Assembly (NCBI RefSeq): GCF_900095175.1
Contig: NZ_LT606946.1
Span: 536,058-600,057 of the forward strand
DNA from: Polynucleobacter necessarius
GTDB taxonomy: Bacteria > Pseudomonadota > Gammaproteobacteria > Burkholderiales > Burkholderiaceae
Direction of reading: 5' to 3'
Length of the DNA: 64,000 bases
Shown here piece by piece: positions 26,700 through 38,200 of the stretch (positions within the stretch are counted from its first letter, which is position 1; every line of letters starts with the position of its first letter). The notes under the pieces were generated by a model that worked only from the letters and a program-made list of their open reading frames with translations, did not search any database and was not told the origin of the DNA. The position numbers were made by a program, and so were the translations under genes.

Positions 26700-27506
26700 A
26701 TGGTTCTTAGCCAATGCAATTTTGTAGTCGCGCAGACTGCAGCAAATGCACCCCCAACTGGTGGAAATGTTGTCGCTGGAAGCGCGACAATTTCGCAGAC
26801 TCAAACAGCGAATTCTGCGACGATGAACATCAACCAAACTTCACAACGTGCAGTCGTGAATTGGAATGGTTTTAACGTCGGAAAAAATGCCCAAGTCAAT
26901 TTCAATCAACCAAATGCACAGGCGGTAACTCTCAATCGCGTAACTAGCGCTAGCGCATCGATGATCGATGGCGCAGTGCGAGCAAATGGACAAGTCGTAC
27001 TCGTAAATCCGAATGGAGTGACCTTCGGTAAGGGTGCAGATATCAATGCAGCGGCTGTAGTTGCTACCACCATGAACATTGCAAATAAAGATTTCATGGA
27101 AGGTAAATCAACCTACCGTGGCAATGGCAAAGGGGCAGTTGTAAACGAGGGAAAAATCAGCGTAAATGACCCCAATGGATACATTGCCCTTTGGCCCCAG
27201 AAATTCGTAATGAAGGCTACCTTTTGGCCAGAAAAGGACCCAATAATGGGGTGGCTTTGGCGGCAGGGGGGTAGATTACCCTCGATTTCCGGGGTGACCA
27301 GCTCATTTCGGTCAATGTGGACAAGGCGACCTAACGGGGCCCTGATCGAAAATAAGCGGGTAGTAGAGGTAAATGGGAGTCTGATTGTGGTGGCTGCCGG
27401 ATCCGCTAACCAGCTCATGGGGTCCGTTATTAAGAACACAGGCCGTATTTCAGCCTCCACCATAGTGAACAACGGCGGCGTTATCGAATTGGTCGCCGCT
27501 AAGTGA
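26700..27506 (+). CDS. tpsA1 segment 1: TPS secretion domain
   Basis: After a hydrophobic leader (QCNFVVAQ) the haemagglutination-activity/TPS domain runs to about residue 160: VVAGSATISQTQTANSATMN, INQTSQRAVVNWNGFNVGKN, AQVNFNQPNAQAVTLNRV, then RANGQVVLVNPNGVTFGKGA. It closely parallels tpsA2. Between 27190 and 27341 the displayed frame is the wrong one; restoring one T gives LLAPE-like paralogue sequence, and the correct frame holds TAG and TAA before an extra C returns it to GLIENKRVVEV. Only the N-terminal ~165 codons are read correctly. Confidence 0.85.
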   Translation: MVLSQCNFVVAQTAANAPPTGGNVVAGSATISQTQTANSATMNINQTSQRAVVNWNGFNVGKNAQVNFNQPNAQAVTLNRVTSASASMIDGAVRANGQVVLVNPNGVTFGKGADINAAAVVATTMNIANKDFMEGKSTYRGNGKGAVVNEGKISVNDPNGYIALWPQKFVMKATFWPEKDPIMGWLWRQGGRLPSISGVTSSFRSMWTRRPNGALIENKRVVEVNGSLIVVAAGSANQLMGSVIKNTGRISASTIVNNGGVIELVAAK

Positions 27507-28594
27507 CCCAGGCCGGCACAGTGGCTGCAAATGGCAATGGAGCCAATTCCAAGGGTGGCCAGGTCAATATCGTGGGTGAGAACATCACCTTGGCAGCCAA
27601 TTCCACAACTGCGGCCACGGGTAAAGCGGGTGGTGGTAGCGTTCAGGTGGGCCTAGGAAGAACTCAGGCTACCAACACAAATCAAGCGCCAGTACAGGAA
27701 GTGGCAAAAGTGGCTAGCGCACTCACAACGACAGCAAGCATGGATGCTCGTCAAGCGGTAGCAAAGCAAGTTGCTAGCGTGGCCAGTCAGCAGAAACAAT
27801 TAGCAAAGACAGTAACTGTCGAGAGCAATGCATTAGTAGACACTTCAGCAACACAAACTGGTGATGCTGGAAATATTGTGATTTGGTCAGAAGTAAAAAC
27901 GGCTGTTAATGGGATTTTAAAATCCGTTGGCGGTTTGCTCTCGGGTAATGGCGGCTTTGTTGAAACTAGTTCCAAAGGGACTGTTGCTCTTGGTAAGCAA
28001 TTTACTGTCGATACCAGTGCAACAAATAAAAATAATGGCAAGTCTGGTTTGTGGTTCTTAGATCCAATTGATTTAACCATTGATGCAGATGCGGCCAACA
28101 TCATTGCTGCCGCTCTCTCGAACAATAACGTGACGATTGAAGTCAATGGCAATACTTGCCCAAGCCTTGGTGGCTGTACTCAGAACGGCAGTGGCAGCTT
28201 GACAATTGCAAGTGGCGCCGACATCTTGAAGCAGGGCAATACACTGACAACATTGAAATTAAATTCTTCAGGAATCTTTAATCTCAATGCAAATATTTCT
28301 GGTGAAAATCTTAACGTCATCATCAATAGTTCCATTGCATTCTTGAACGTTGGTACAACGATTAGCGCGTCGCAAGTAACAGTACAAGTGCAAACGGTTT
28401 TTGCGAACGGCACGATCAATGCGTACGGTGCAAGTAATGCATCAACACCATTAGGTGCAGCGATTCAATTACTTGCACAAGCACCCTATGTTTCTGGAAG
28501 ATTGAATGTTGTAAGAAATGTAAATACAAGCAACAACACAAACACGAGCACAAACAGCAACACAATTACCTATAACGGTAGTGTGATTCGTTAA
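27503..28594 (+). CDS. tpsA1 segment 2
   Basis: Continues the helix after a one-base loss near 27502. Contains SKGGQVNIVGENITLAANST, an Ala/Gln-rich linker (VASQQKQLAKTVTVESNALV), and the motif GLWFLDPIDLTIDADAANI that recurs in segment 3 and in tpsA2. A CPSLGGC pair could form a small disulfide loop. The segment ends at an in-frame TAA; the same frame continues in segment 3. Confidence 0.8.
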   Translation: MTQAGTVAANGNGANSKGGQVNIVGENITLAANSTTAATGKAGGGSVQVGLGRTQATNTNQAPVQEVAKVASALTTTASMDARQAVAKQVASVASQQKQLAKTVTVESNALVDTSATQTGDAGNIVIWSEVKTAVNGILKSVGGLLSGNGGFVETSSKGTVALGKQFTVDTSATNKNNGKSGLWFLDPIDLTIDADAANIIAAALSNNNVTIEVNGNTCPSLGGCTQNGSGSLTIASGADILKQGNTLTTLKLNSSGIFNLNANISGENLNVIINSSIAFLNVGTTISASQVTVQVQTVFANGTINAYGASNASTPLGAAIQLLAQAPYVSGRLNVVRNVNTSNNTNTSTNSNTITYNGSVIR

Positions 28595-28600
28595 GAAGAC

Positions 28601-29824
28601 TTGCCAACGTTCTTAACAGCGCAAAATAATTCAAGTAACAACGCAAACAACACAACAAATGCACTCGATTTAGTGTATTCAAGTACTGCAGCAAATGATG
28701 CAGTGGCGGATCGCGCCAATACACAGACAAATATCATCTATTCGAATGCAGTAAATGACATCACCCTCTATAGCACTGCAGAAATCAAGGCAAATGGCAC
28801 CAATGGTGGCTATGTCAACATCACTGCACAGGCCTTCAATGCACAAAGTGGTTCATTAATTCAAGCCAACGGCAACAATGGCCCCGGTGGCGTAATCACC
28901 CTAACAACTAGTGATGTACACCTTTCGGGAGCGATCAGCGCCAATGGCGCAAATGGTGGCTCTTTTGCGCTTTCTGCCCAAATCGCACAAATTGACGCTC
29001 AAGCAGTTATTCAGACCAATGGCTCGAACGGCCCTGGAGGCCATATAGATATTTATGTTTCACAAGATATTGATTTTGTCAATAGTGGTTTATACGCAAA
29101 CGGCACAACGGACGGCGGCAGCATCCGAATCCTCTCTCGTGCGGGGAATTTGAGCCTCTTTAACTCAATTATTCAGACGAATGGCGGCAATGGTCGCGGT
29201 GGCAGTATCGGTATTTCAGCATTCAATAACACGACCCTCACAAACACAGCAGTAGAAGCAACGGGTTATAACCAAGGCGGGCACATCCTCATTGGTAATG
29301 ATGCCCAAAACCACGCGCTCCCGTTCTCGATCTTCACGAACTTAGATACCAACAGCATCATCAGCGCAAATCAAACCAATGCGCTAAAGACCACCGGCGG
29401 TGGTTTTATTGAAACCTCCGGACAAACCATCAACCTACTATCAAGTATTAATGCTGGTAGAGGCGGGATGTGGTTGATTGATCCGGTGGATATCACGATT
29501 GATGCAACTTTTGCAGCTGCTATCGTAAGTGGGTTGAGTAGTAGTAACGTCGTTGTGTCTACAACATCGAACGAATGCAGTGGAGTAACGTGCCCAAGCG
29601 GCTCTGGCTCAAGCGGAAATATTTACATAACTAATAGCATTACTACGAACACAAACAACAGCCTCTATATACAAGCCGCTGGTGCAATTGTTGTGAATGG
29701 TGGAGTGAAGATCTGGCTCAACCATTTCAACGATTCTGATCCAGGAACCTATCAAGCATCATCTGGTACAGGCTCGCTTTATATGGGCGGTGCCAATATT
29801 TCAAGTATCACTAGTTCGAATTAG
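28601..29824 (+). CDS. tpsA1 segment 3
   Basis: In the same frame as segment 2 across TAA 28592-28594. Consists of short beta-helix repeats with ANGxNGG turns (IQANGNNGPGGVITLTTSDV, IQTNGGNGRGGSIGISA), then GGFIETSGQTINLLSSINAG and GGMWLIDPVDITIDATFAA. Ends at TAG 29822-29824 in the middle of a repeat, and the frame carries on in segment 4. Confidence 0.8.
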   Translation: MPTFLTAQNNSSNNANNTTNALDLVYSSTAANDAVADRANTQTNIIYSNAVNDITLYSTAEIKANGTNGGYVNITAQAFNAQSGSLIQANGNNGPGGVITLTTSDVHLSGAISANGANGGSFALSAQIAQIDAQAVIQTNGSNGPGGHIDIYVSQDIDFVNSGLYANGTTDGGSIRILSRAGNLSLFNSIIQTNGGNGRGGSIGISAFNNTTLTNTAVEATGYNQGGHILIGNDAQNHALPFSIFTNLDTNSIISANQTNALKTTGGGFIETSGQTINLLSSINAGRGGMWLIDPVDITIDATFAAAIVSGLSSSNVVVSTTSNECSGVTCPSGSGSSGNIYITNSITTNTNNSLYIQAAGAIVVNGGVKIWLNHFNDSDPGTYQASSGTGSLYMGGANISSITSSN

Positions 29825-31132
29825 AATTCTGCATGCAGCGGTTGTTTTGCTTCGGCAGTGCAGGGTGGCGCTAATGGTTCAAATTATTCTGGGATTAATC
29901 TAGGAACGCTGAATGCAGGTACCTCTGCAGTGGACATTCGTGTTGGTGGAGATGTGGTGATGGCGGGGCAAAATGCCACTTCATCCAATGGCTACGCAGG
30001 TATAACGCTTTACTCTGGGTCGAAAGTATACGGCCGTAATCTCTCTTTCTATGGGGTTAGTTCTGCTGGTGTCGGTATGCAGTTAGGATGGGGCAGCTCT
30101 GTCGCTGTTGATCTCCGGGCTACATCCTCTACAGGAACCCTATTAATAGCTGGATCCTCCAGCTTTATTGATGGTGGTGCGACTGGTTCTGGTGGATATG
30201 GTGTTTTTGCAAACGGCTCTGTGCTGAGAGCGCCAACAATACAAATCATAGGCCTAAACACCAATGTATCTTGTGTGCAAAATATTGCCTGTGCTGGAAT
30301 TGGTCTTGGTTGGTATACACGTTCTTCGCAAACTACCAATATCTACACCAACAATTTCAAGTTGGTTTCTGACAAGGTGGTGCTCGGCCTAAGTCCAGTT
30401 GCTGTAAGTTTGTGTGATTCAAATTGTGGCGGTGGCTCAGGTAGTTCATTTGGGATCGACTTTTCAAGCTATAACTCATCAAGTCCACTGACTTTTTATT
30501 ACCCAAGCACATCGTCAACAGCAATAGCTCGTTTAGGAAGTAATTACGGTGGCTATCTGGTAATGCCGTCTACTGGCACCACTTTGAGTTCTTATACATA
30601 CAGTCACAATGCCGATATCACCATCGGCTCAGATCTGCAGATAACGGGATCCATTTATTTGTCAGGGGCTACAGTTACATTTGGCGCCAATTTAACCACT
30701 ACTGTTGCAGGTGGTGATATAACCGTCCTGGCAACTAATCACATACAACAAACTAACGCTACAACAATTACAACTGCTGGTGGAGATGTTTTATTTTCAT
30801 CCAATAGCGATGGTGGGGTAGATGGTCGCATCAATCTTTCGAATGGTTTGACTGTGACCACCAATGGAGGAAATATTACTCTCGGTGGTGGTAATTCACT
30901 TGGCTCTGGATATGCTCAAGGTGTAGGGACCTCGGGTTTATCTGAAGGGCTCCGCATTGATGGCATCGTCAATCTTTCATCGGGCAATGGAAATATTTCT
31001 CTTCGCGGTAAATCAGGCGCAGTCGCAGAGTGGATTGATAATGGCGCATGGGGAGTGGGTTTTTATAATGTTTCGCCCGGTGTAGTAATCAATAGTGGAA
31101 CAGGCGCTGTACTTATTGATGGCTACAGCTAA
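29825..31132 (+). CDS. tpsA1 segment 4
   Basis: Continues in frame after TAG 29822 (residues NSACSGCFASAVQGG, then GSNYSGINLGTLNAGTSAVD). Beta-helix repeats with several Cys (NVSCVQNIACAG, SLCDSNCGGGSG). Ends at TAA 31130-31132; the frame is open beyond it (TTGSYYSSGIHVHQ). A GTG at 29858 is not a credible translation start. Confidence 0.75.
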   Translation, partial: NSACSGCFASAVQGGANGSNYSGINLGTLNAGTSAVDIRVGGDVVMAGQNATSSNGYAGITLYSGSKVYGRNLSFYGVSSAGVGMQLGWGSSVAVDLRATSSTGTLLIAGSSSFIDGGATGSGGYGVFANGSVLRAPTIQIIGLNTNVSCVQNIACAGIGLGWYTRSSQTTNIYTNNFKLVSDKVVLGLSPVAVSLCDSNCGGGSGSSFGIDFSSYNSSSPLTFYYPSTSSTAIARLGSNYGGYLVMPSTGTTLSSYTYSHNADITIGSDLQITGSIYLSGATVTFGANLTTTVAGGDITVLATNHIQQTNATTITTAGGDVLFSSNSDGGVDGRINLSNGLTVTTNGGNITLGGGNSLGSGYAQGVGTSGLSEGLRIDGIVNLSSGNGNISLRGKSGAVAEWIDNGAWGVGFYNVSPGVVINSGTGAVLIDGYS

Positions 31133-32230
31133 ACTACTGGAAGTTATTACTCTTCTGGTATTCATGTTCATCAGGCAATAACAATAACCTCGGCCAATAC
31201 CACCGCTGACGCTATTAAATTAATCGGTAGGGCAACTGGTACGTCGGGCGATGCATGGGGTATGAGGTTTGTTTCAAGTCTGAAGCTGTATGCAACAGGT
31301 GCTGGCGGCGGCATTACCCTGAATTCATCCCAAAATCTTTCCTCTGGCACATACTATGATGTGTATGTAGGTAGTGGTTTTGAAATTCTCGCTAATGGTG
31401 GTGCTATACAGCTGCTTGGTGGTCAAAACAGCGGAACTAGAAATGGATTGCTTTACACAGGAGCCACTTCCTATTTAGGATCGAAAGCATCATCTAGTGT
31501 GGCCACTTCATCAAGCAACATCACAATTTCTTATGATGAGTATGAATTTAATTTTTATACGCCAAAAGTTGCAACTACTGGACAGGTAGCTTGGAAAGCA
31601 GTTGGGGCGGACTTCAAAAGGGCTATGAATACTAGCTGGTTCGACTGGAACCAGAACGGTCAAACGATGACCGGCTTAACTATCGGTAGTGAGACAAACT
31701 CTAAAACAATTACAGTTGGTGCAGCAATATCTGTAAATGGCCCAATCACTTTGAATGGTCCAGTGGTTCTTACCTATGGATTAACAACTAGCAATACAGC
31801 TACGGGGGATATCACAATTGCTGGTTCAACGGTAACTGGCTCGGGAGCAATCTCAATTGCACCTGGAAAAAACCTGACCTTTAATCTTTCAGGAAATGAT
31901 ACTTTTGGCGGAATCATTTCTGGATCTAGTTCAACCTTTACAAAGCAGGGCGTCGGCTCACTCTATTTAACAGATGTCAGCACCTACACCGGAGGCACAA
32001 CGATTAGTGGCGGCTATTTAGAGCTAAACACAACTGGAGGACTGTATAGCTCTGGCAACATTGTTAATGATTCACAACTGGGCTTTAATCAAAATGCAGA
32101 TATAACATTTAGCGGTACCATCAGTGGCACAGGATCCATAATCAAATATGCCACGAACACTCTCACGCTTTCTGGCCTCAATACATATGCTGGCTTAACC
32201 ACTATTTCTGCTGGAACTCTTGCTTGGTAA
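31133..32230 (+). CDS. tpsA1 segment 5
   Basis: In frame with segment 4 across TAA 31130. Contains LKLYATGAGGGITLNSSQNL and the start of the autotransporter-type repeats (LYLTDVSTYTGGTTISGGYL, LTLSGLNTYAGLTTISAGTL). A shift near 32222-32229 breaks it just after the second repeat; the next segment resumes with LGNTAALGA. Confidence 0.75.
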   Translation, partial: TTGSYYSSGIHVHQAITITSANTTADAIKLIGRATGTSGDAWGMRFVSSLKLYATGAGGGITLNSSQNLSSGTYYDVYVGSGFEILANGGAIQLLGGQNSGTRNGLLYTGATSYLGSKASSSVATSSSNITISYDEYEFNFYTPKVATTGQVAWKAVGADFKRAMNTSWFDWNQNGQTMTGLTIGSETNSKTITVGAAISVNGPITLNGPVVLTYGLTTSNTATGDITIAGSTVTGSGAISIAPGKNLTFNLSGNDTFGGIISGSSSTFTKQGVGSLYLTDVSTYTGGTTISGGYLELNTTGGLYSSGNIVNDSQLGFNQNADITFSGTISGTGSIIKYATNTLTLSGLNTYAGLTTISAGTLAW

Positions 32231-35200
32231 TACAGCCGCCTTGGGAGCTACTGCAGCAGGTACTTCTGTTACTGCTGGTGCAGTACTTGATCTAAACGGT
32301 CAGACAATTTCAAGTGAAGAAGCCTTAACCATTAACGGCACTGGTATTAGTAGCGGTGGTGCTGTGATTAATAGCAGTTCTACAGCAGCCTCTTATGCCG
32401 GCCTTGTCACCTTAGGCAGTTCAAGCTCTATTGTCGGCGGTAGTGGCACGATTGCTTTAACAAATATCGGAACCATTGCCGGCGGGAATTATCTATTAAC
32501 ACTTGGCGGTTCAGCTGGTGGCTCTATTTCCTCCATCGTTGGCAATGGTTCCGGTGGCCTTACTAAATCAGAATCTGGAGCTTGGACCCTATCTGGTGTC
32601 AATACATACACTGGTAATACAACTGTTAGCGCAGGTACTTTGACTATTGGTGGTTCTGGTTCTTTAGCATCTGGTGCATATACAGGCACGCTTGCTGTTA
32701 GCTCTGGCGCCACCTTCCAATATTCAAGTTCTGCTGATCAGGTCTTTGGATCTGGTGCAACCGGAATACTTGGCTCAGGGGCTGGAACAGTGTTGCTAAA
32801 TGGCTCAGGAGTGGTAACGATTAATGGCAATAATGCTTTTACTGGAACCTTGAATGTTGCTCAAGAAGTGACGATACAGAATGGAACAAATGATCAATAT
32901 TCTGGATTGGGTTACGCAACTACTATTGAAATATTGAATGGCGGAACTATTTCTATTGCGGGTACGACTTCCAATATATTTATTGGAGTTTCATCTTCTA
33001 CTAATATCATTATCAACACAGGTGGTAAATTAACCAGCACTGCTTCAACGAATGCTACGTTCCACTTAAAAACTATTACCTTAGCTGGCGGTGAATTAGC
33101 CTGGGCTAATCCAACTTGTATGTCAAGCGGGGAGTGTGCACAGTATGGCACTTGGATGCTTGATTCCACAGTGACCCTTACCCAAGACTCTACAATCAGC
33201 GCACAAGGCATCACTCTCAACGGATCTGGTGGCAATACGTTCAATGTAGCCTCCGGAAAAGAGCTTACCATGACCGGTAGTTTCTATAAGGCTGGCTACG
33301 GAAATGACAATGGATTTACGAAGTCTGGCTCTGGAACAATGGTTCTCAATCCTACGGGTAGCTACCATACGTACGTCGGAAATACTGTAGTAGCCGCTGG
33401 TACCCTGAAGCTTGCTACTGCAAATGCATTGGGCTCTACAGCGGGTAATACCTCGATTACATCTGGCGCTGTACTCGATCTCAATGGTCAAACAATTGTT
33501 AATGCTGAGGCATTAACAATTAATGGCACTGGTATCAGTAGCGGTGGTGCCGTGATCAATAGTAGCTCTACAGCAGCCTCTTATGCAGGCCTTGTTACTT
33601 TGGGTAGCGCAAGTTCTATCGTTGGTGGTGCAGGATCAATTGCCTTAACTCATAGCGGCACCATTTCAGGCACCTACGGCTTAACTTTAGGTGGTGCGGC
33701 GGGCGGATCTATCGCTTCAATTATTGGCACTAGTACTGGCACCTTAACGAAAGTAGACGCAGGTACCTGGACTTTGACTGGCGTAAATACCTTCACGGGA
33801 AATACCACTATTTCTGCCGGTATTCTAAAAATTGACGGCTCTGGTTCATTAAGATCCGGAAATTATGCTGGCAATATTTCCATCGCCTATGCTAATAACG
33901 GTACTTTTGAATACGCTTCAAGTGCAACACAAACCTTATCCGGGATATTGAGCGGAACTGGTTCACTCACTGTTTCTGGAACTGGGGCGCTAACTCTTAC
34001 TGGAAATAATAGTTACTCTGGAACTACTACGGTTAATAGTGGCAGCACTCTTAATTTAACGCCATCTTCACTTGTTGATACGACTCTAAGTGGTAACTTT
34101 GTTAACAATGGCACAATTAATTTCGATGGATCAAATGGGGAAGATGCTGGAGTCGGTAGTACAGCCCTATATGTTGGCAATGCATCTGGATCAGGCCTAT
34201 GGAATATCACCAGCGCGCAAAATCCAAGCACTTGGAATAACCGTTTCGTGTTCTATAAGGATGTCACTACGAACGGACAAATTACTGTTAACAACTACGG
34301 AAACTTATGGCTTGTTCCTGGTTACAGCACAACAGCAGTTAATTCAACTTCGGCAATCAATCTCAATGGCTCTAATACATACCTACGTTTATATGGTCTA
34401 GAAAATGCGGTCATAAAAGTGGGAACGCTCACTGGAAATGGTAAGGTCGATTTTTCAGATGGCGGTGGTGGAAAAGCACTTACATTAGCAGTTGGAAATG
34501 ATGACGGAACGGGTACTTTTAGTGGCGTCATTTCAAACTCTTGGGTCGCTAACGGACCAACTACGCTCTCATTGCAAAAAATTGGAAGTGGTATTCAAAC
34601 TCTATCTGGTGCCAATACCTATACTGGCGGAACTGGCGGAACTTATGCAGGTGCCATTACCCTAGGTAGCGATTCCTCTATCGGAAGCACATCAGGCGAA
34701 ATTTCTATTACCGGCGCTATTGATGCTACTGCGAATAATTACGGTTTAGCGCTAGTGGGTGATCAAACAATCACCATGAGCAATGCCGACAATGCCTTAA
34801 GAACCATTGCCTCTGGTTCTTCATTGGGTGCTCTGACTATTGTCAATGCTGGAGATCTAGAAATTGGAGCTGTAACGGCAGGGGGTAGCACTTATACCGG
34901 ACTGGACTCTACAGGCCTAATTTCAGTAAAGACTACGGGTGATTTGACGATTTCACAGAACGTGGCAACAGTCAGCACTTCAGCAACAGCTTCTGCACCA
35001 GCGTTACTCTTGGCTGCTGGTTACGATCAGGCTGCAGGAATGACCACTAAAAATATCAAACTCAGTGGCTCTCCAACATTTACCGTCGGCTCCGGTGGAA
35101 TCGCTGACTTCTATTCAGGTGATACCGATGGCAGCACTGGCTTATCGACCTATATTGGTACGAAGCCTCTAAAGTCCTATACATATAGTGCGGATATCGA

Positions 35201-38200
35201 TAATCAACCAACCGCAGTTGGCTATAACGTCATTTATCGTGGTGCTCCACCATATATCTATTTGACGATTGTGGATGATCAAACTGGCACCTATGGCACA
35301 GCTTCTGCTCTCAGCTATTGGTACTCCACCAGCCCAACCTTGTACGGTTCAGATTACTTACCATCTTCACTCTCTGCATTTGATTCTGCTCAGATATTTA
35401 CCGCAGAGCAGAGCACCATCAATATTAGCTCTGGTGATCTTAGTGGTACTATCACGATTACATCGAATTCATTAAATGCATTGACTGCATTAACCTCTAC
35501 CACCAATGCGGGGACTTACAGCCTGTCACTTACTCCAATACTGACATTGTCTGGATCAAGCGTCACTTTTGTTGCTGGAACAGCCAAGAATTTCGTAGTT
35601 AATCCAAAAGCACTCAATATCACCATCTCCAAAACCTATGATGGCAATACATCGTTTACTAAAGACAATACCTACGACTTAACTGGTATGGCTAATAGTG
35701 AGAGTGCTCCTACTATTAGCTCAGGTGCCGCAACACTTTCTAGTCCGAATGTGACTTCAAGTGCAGCAACTGCATTTTTGACAAATAGCCTTGCTTTAAA
35801 CAATAGCAACTACACCTTAACGGGTGGAACAATTAGCGCATCGATTTCTCAGTTGTCTTCTGTGACTTATAGCAGTGCTGCAGGTGGTGCATGGTCTGAT
35901 GGCGCTAACTGGACAGTGACAGGCGGGGTAGCAACGGGCGCAACTCCAACCCTGGCAAACGTCGCGACTGTAGTGATTCCGGATGGCTATTTAGTATCGT
36001 ATGGCGATGCCATGGCTGGCCTTGCTCCAACCAGCGCAGTTGGCATTACGAATAATGGCGGTATTAGTTTTGCTAATACTAGTGCGGTAACCATGCCGGC
36101 GACCATTAGCGGTAGCGGTACTGTTACCATGGCAGGCTCTGCTGCACTTACCCTAACTGCTAGTAATAACTTCACCGGTGCAACTACGGTTGATGCGGGC
36201 GCCACTCTCACATTAGGTGTCGCCAATGCGACATCTAGCAGCTCAGCTTTAGTGCTTAATGGAACCCTCGATTTAGCTGGTTACTCAACTGCTGTTGGTT
36301 CCTTAGCGGGCGATAATGCTGGTCTAGTTACCAGCACTGCAAGCGGAAATCCAGTATTGACTGCTGGTGGTGATGACACTAGCACCACTTATGATGGTGT
36401 CATTCAGAATGGTTCTGCATCAACTGTAGCCTTAACTAAAGTCGGTACCGGCACCTTAACTCTGTCTGGCACGAATACGAATACCGGTGTTACCAGCATC
36501 AATAGTGGTGCGATCAGCGTTGAAGATGACGTCAACCTGGGGGCTGCAAGTAGCATAGCAGTCAATGCGGGTACCTTGATTATTGCTGGCACAGGAACCT
36601 TTACCTCTGCAAAAGATGTCACCCTCAATGGTGCAGCCACTATCAATAACACCAACACTGCGAATGCTTCTACATTCAGCGGTAACTTTACTAATGGCTC
36701 TAATTTATTGACTATTAGTGGAGCAGGTAACACCATCCTCTCCGGAATCATTGGAAGTGGCAGTGGCGGTCTTACTAAAGATGGTAGTGGCACCTTAACC
36801 TTATCGAACTCCAACACCTATACCGGTGCGACTACCGTTACAGCCGGTACATTCAGTCTGTCAGGATCTGGTGCTATTGAAGATTCCTCTTCAGTAGCAG
36901 TAACAGGGACATTTGATATTAGTGCAGCAACTAGCGGTGCATCGATCACTACCTTGTCTGGTGCTGGTGGGGTCAATATTGCTGGTAAAGCCTTAACGAT
37001 TACTAACGGTAGCACGACGTATTCTGGCGTGATGACTGGTTCATCTGGTACCTTAACCATCTCTGGAGGAACTCAGATTTTCTCAGGGGCTAATGATTAC
37101 ACCGGAACAACGACTGTCTCTGGCGGCATTCTCAGATTGACTGGCTCTGGTACCACAGGTGCCGCTGGTAATAACTTAACTTTGTCTAGCGCTGGTACCT
37201 TGGCCATGGTAGATGCGGACTTGGTGGTGAATGATCTGAGCTTGGCAAGCGGTGGCGTCATTTCAGCACCATCAGGCTTGTCTACCTTGACTGCAAATGG
37301 AACTAGCTCCATTGCCGGCACTATTACTACCTCTGGCAACCAAAGCTATGTTGGCGCAGTGACCTTAACAGCAGATACCACGCTCGTTAGCGGCAGCGGC
37401 AATATTACTTTTGGCTCAACTATTAATGGCACCACTGCGAATACAGAATCATTAACCTTAAATGCTGGCAGCACAGGTCTCATTAGCGTTGATGGCTCGG
37501 TAGGATCAACAGTAAGTCTCCAGAACTTAACTATTACTAACTCAGGTGGTGTGACATTTAGCGACGCAGTGATCGTTGGAACGGAAGTCATTTTGACTAA
37601 TACGGCGAGTGCTCAAACGATTGCTTTCAATGCCGGGCTTACAACACCGACCTTAACAACTACATCTAATCCATATAACGTCAAAATTGCTGGTGGTACA
37701 AGCACTATTACTAGCGCACTGACTTTCTTAAATACTGGATCCTTGCAGCTTGGAGCTTCGTCTAGTGATAGTTTCATTGTCGTTAATGGATTGACAGCAA
37801 ATGTGCAAGTAGGCGGAATTAGTTTGGCTGGAACGATTTCTAGTGGTGATGAACTTGAGCTTGGTGCATCTAATGTTGCAATTACTTTACTAGCTGCGAC
37901 TACTTTAGACACTACCAATGTCGCTTCAGCCGGCACTCCTACAACCACTACCTATACCTCCGACACATCATGGGTTGTGCCAACAGGAGTGACAACGATT
38001 GCTGTAGACATGGCAGGTGCTCAGGGTGGTGGTACTAGTGGTGGCTTGGGCGGACGCTTACAGGCATCTAGTGTTTCAGTGACAGCAGGATCCACGTTAA
38101 ATATTTATATCGGCGGAGCCGGCTCTTCAGGTGTTGGTGGGTCTGTAGCTGGTGGTGCAAATGGCGGCGGTGCCACTACTAATCCAGGCAATGCCACAAA

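Noticed and set aside
7924..31132. Stop-codon reassignment or programmed readthrough
   Set aside because: TAA, TAG and TGA all occur as interrupting codons, and many breaks are frameshifts; intact genes end normally with the same codons.
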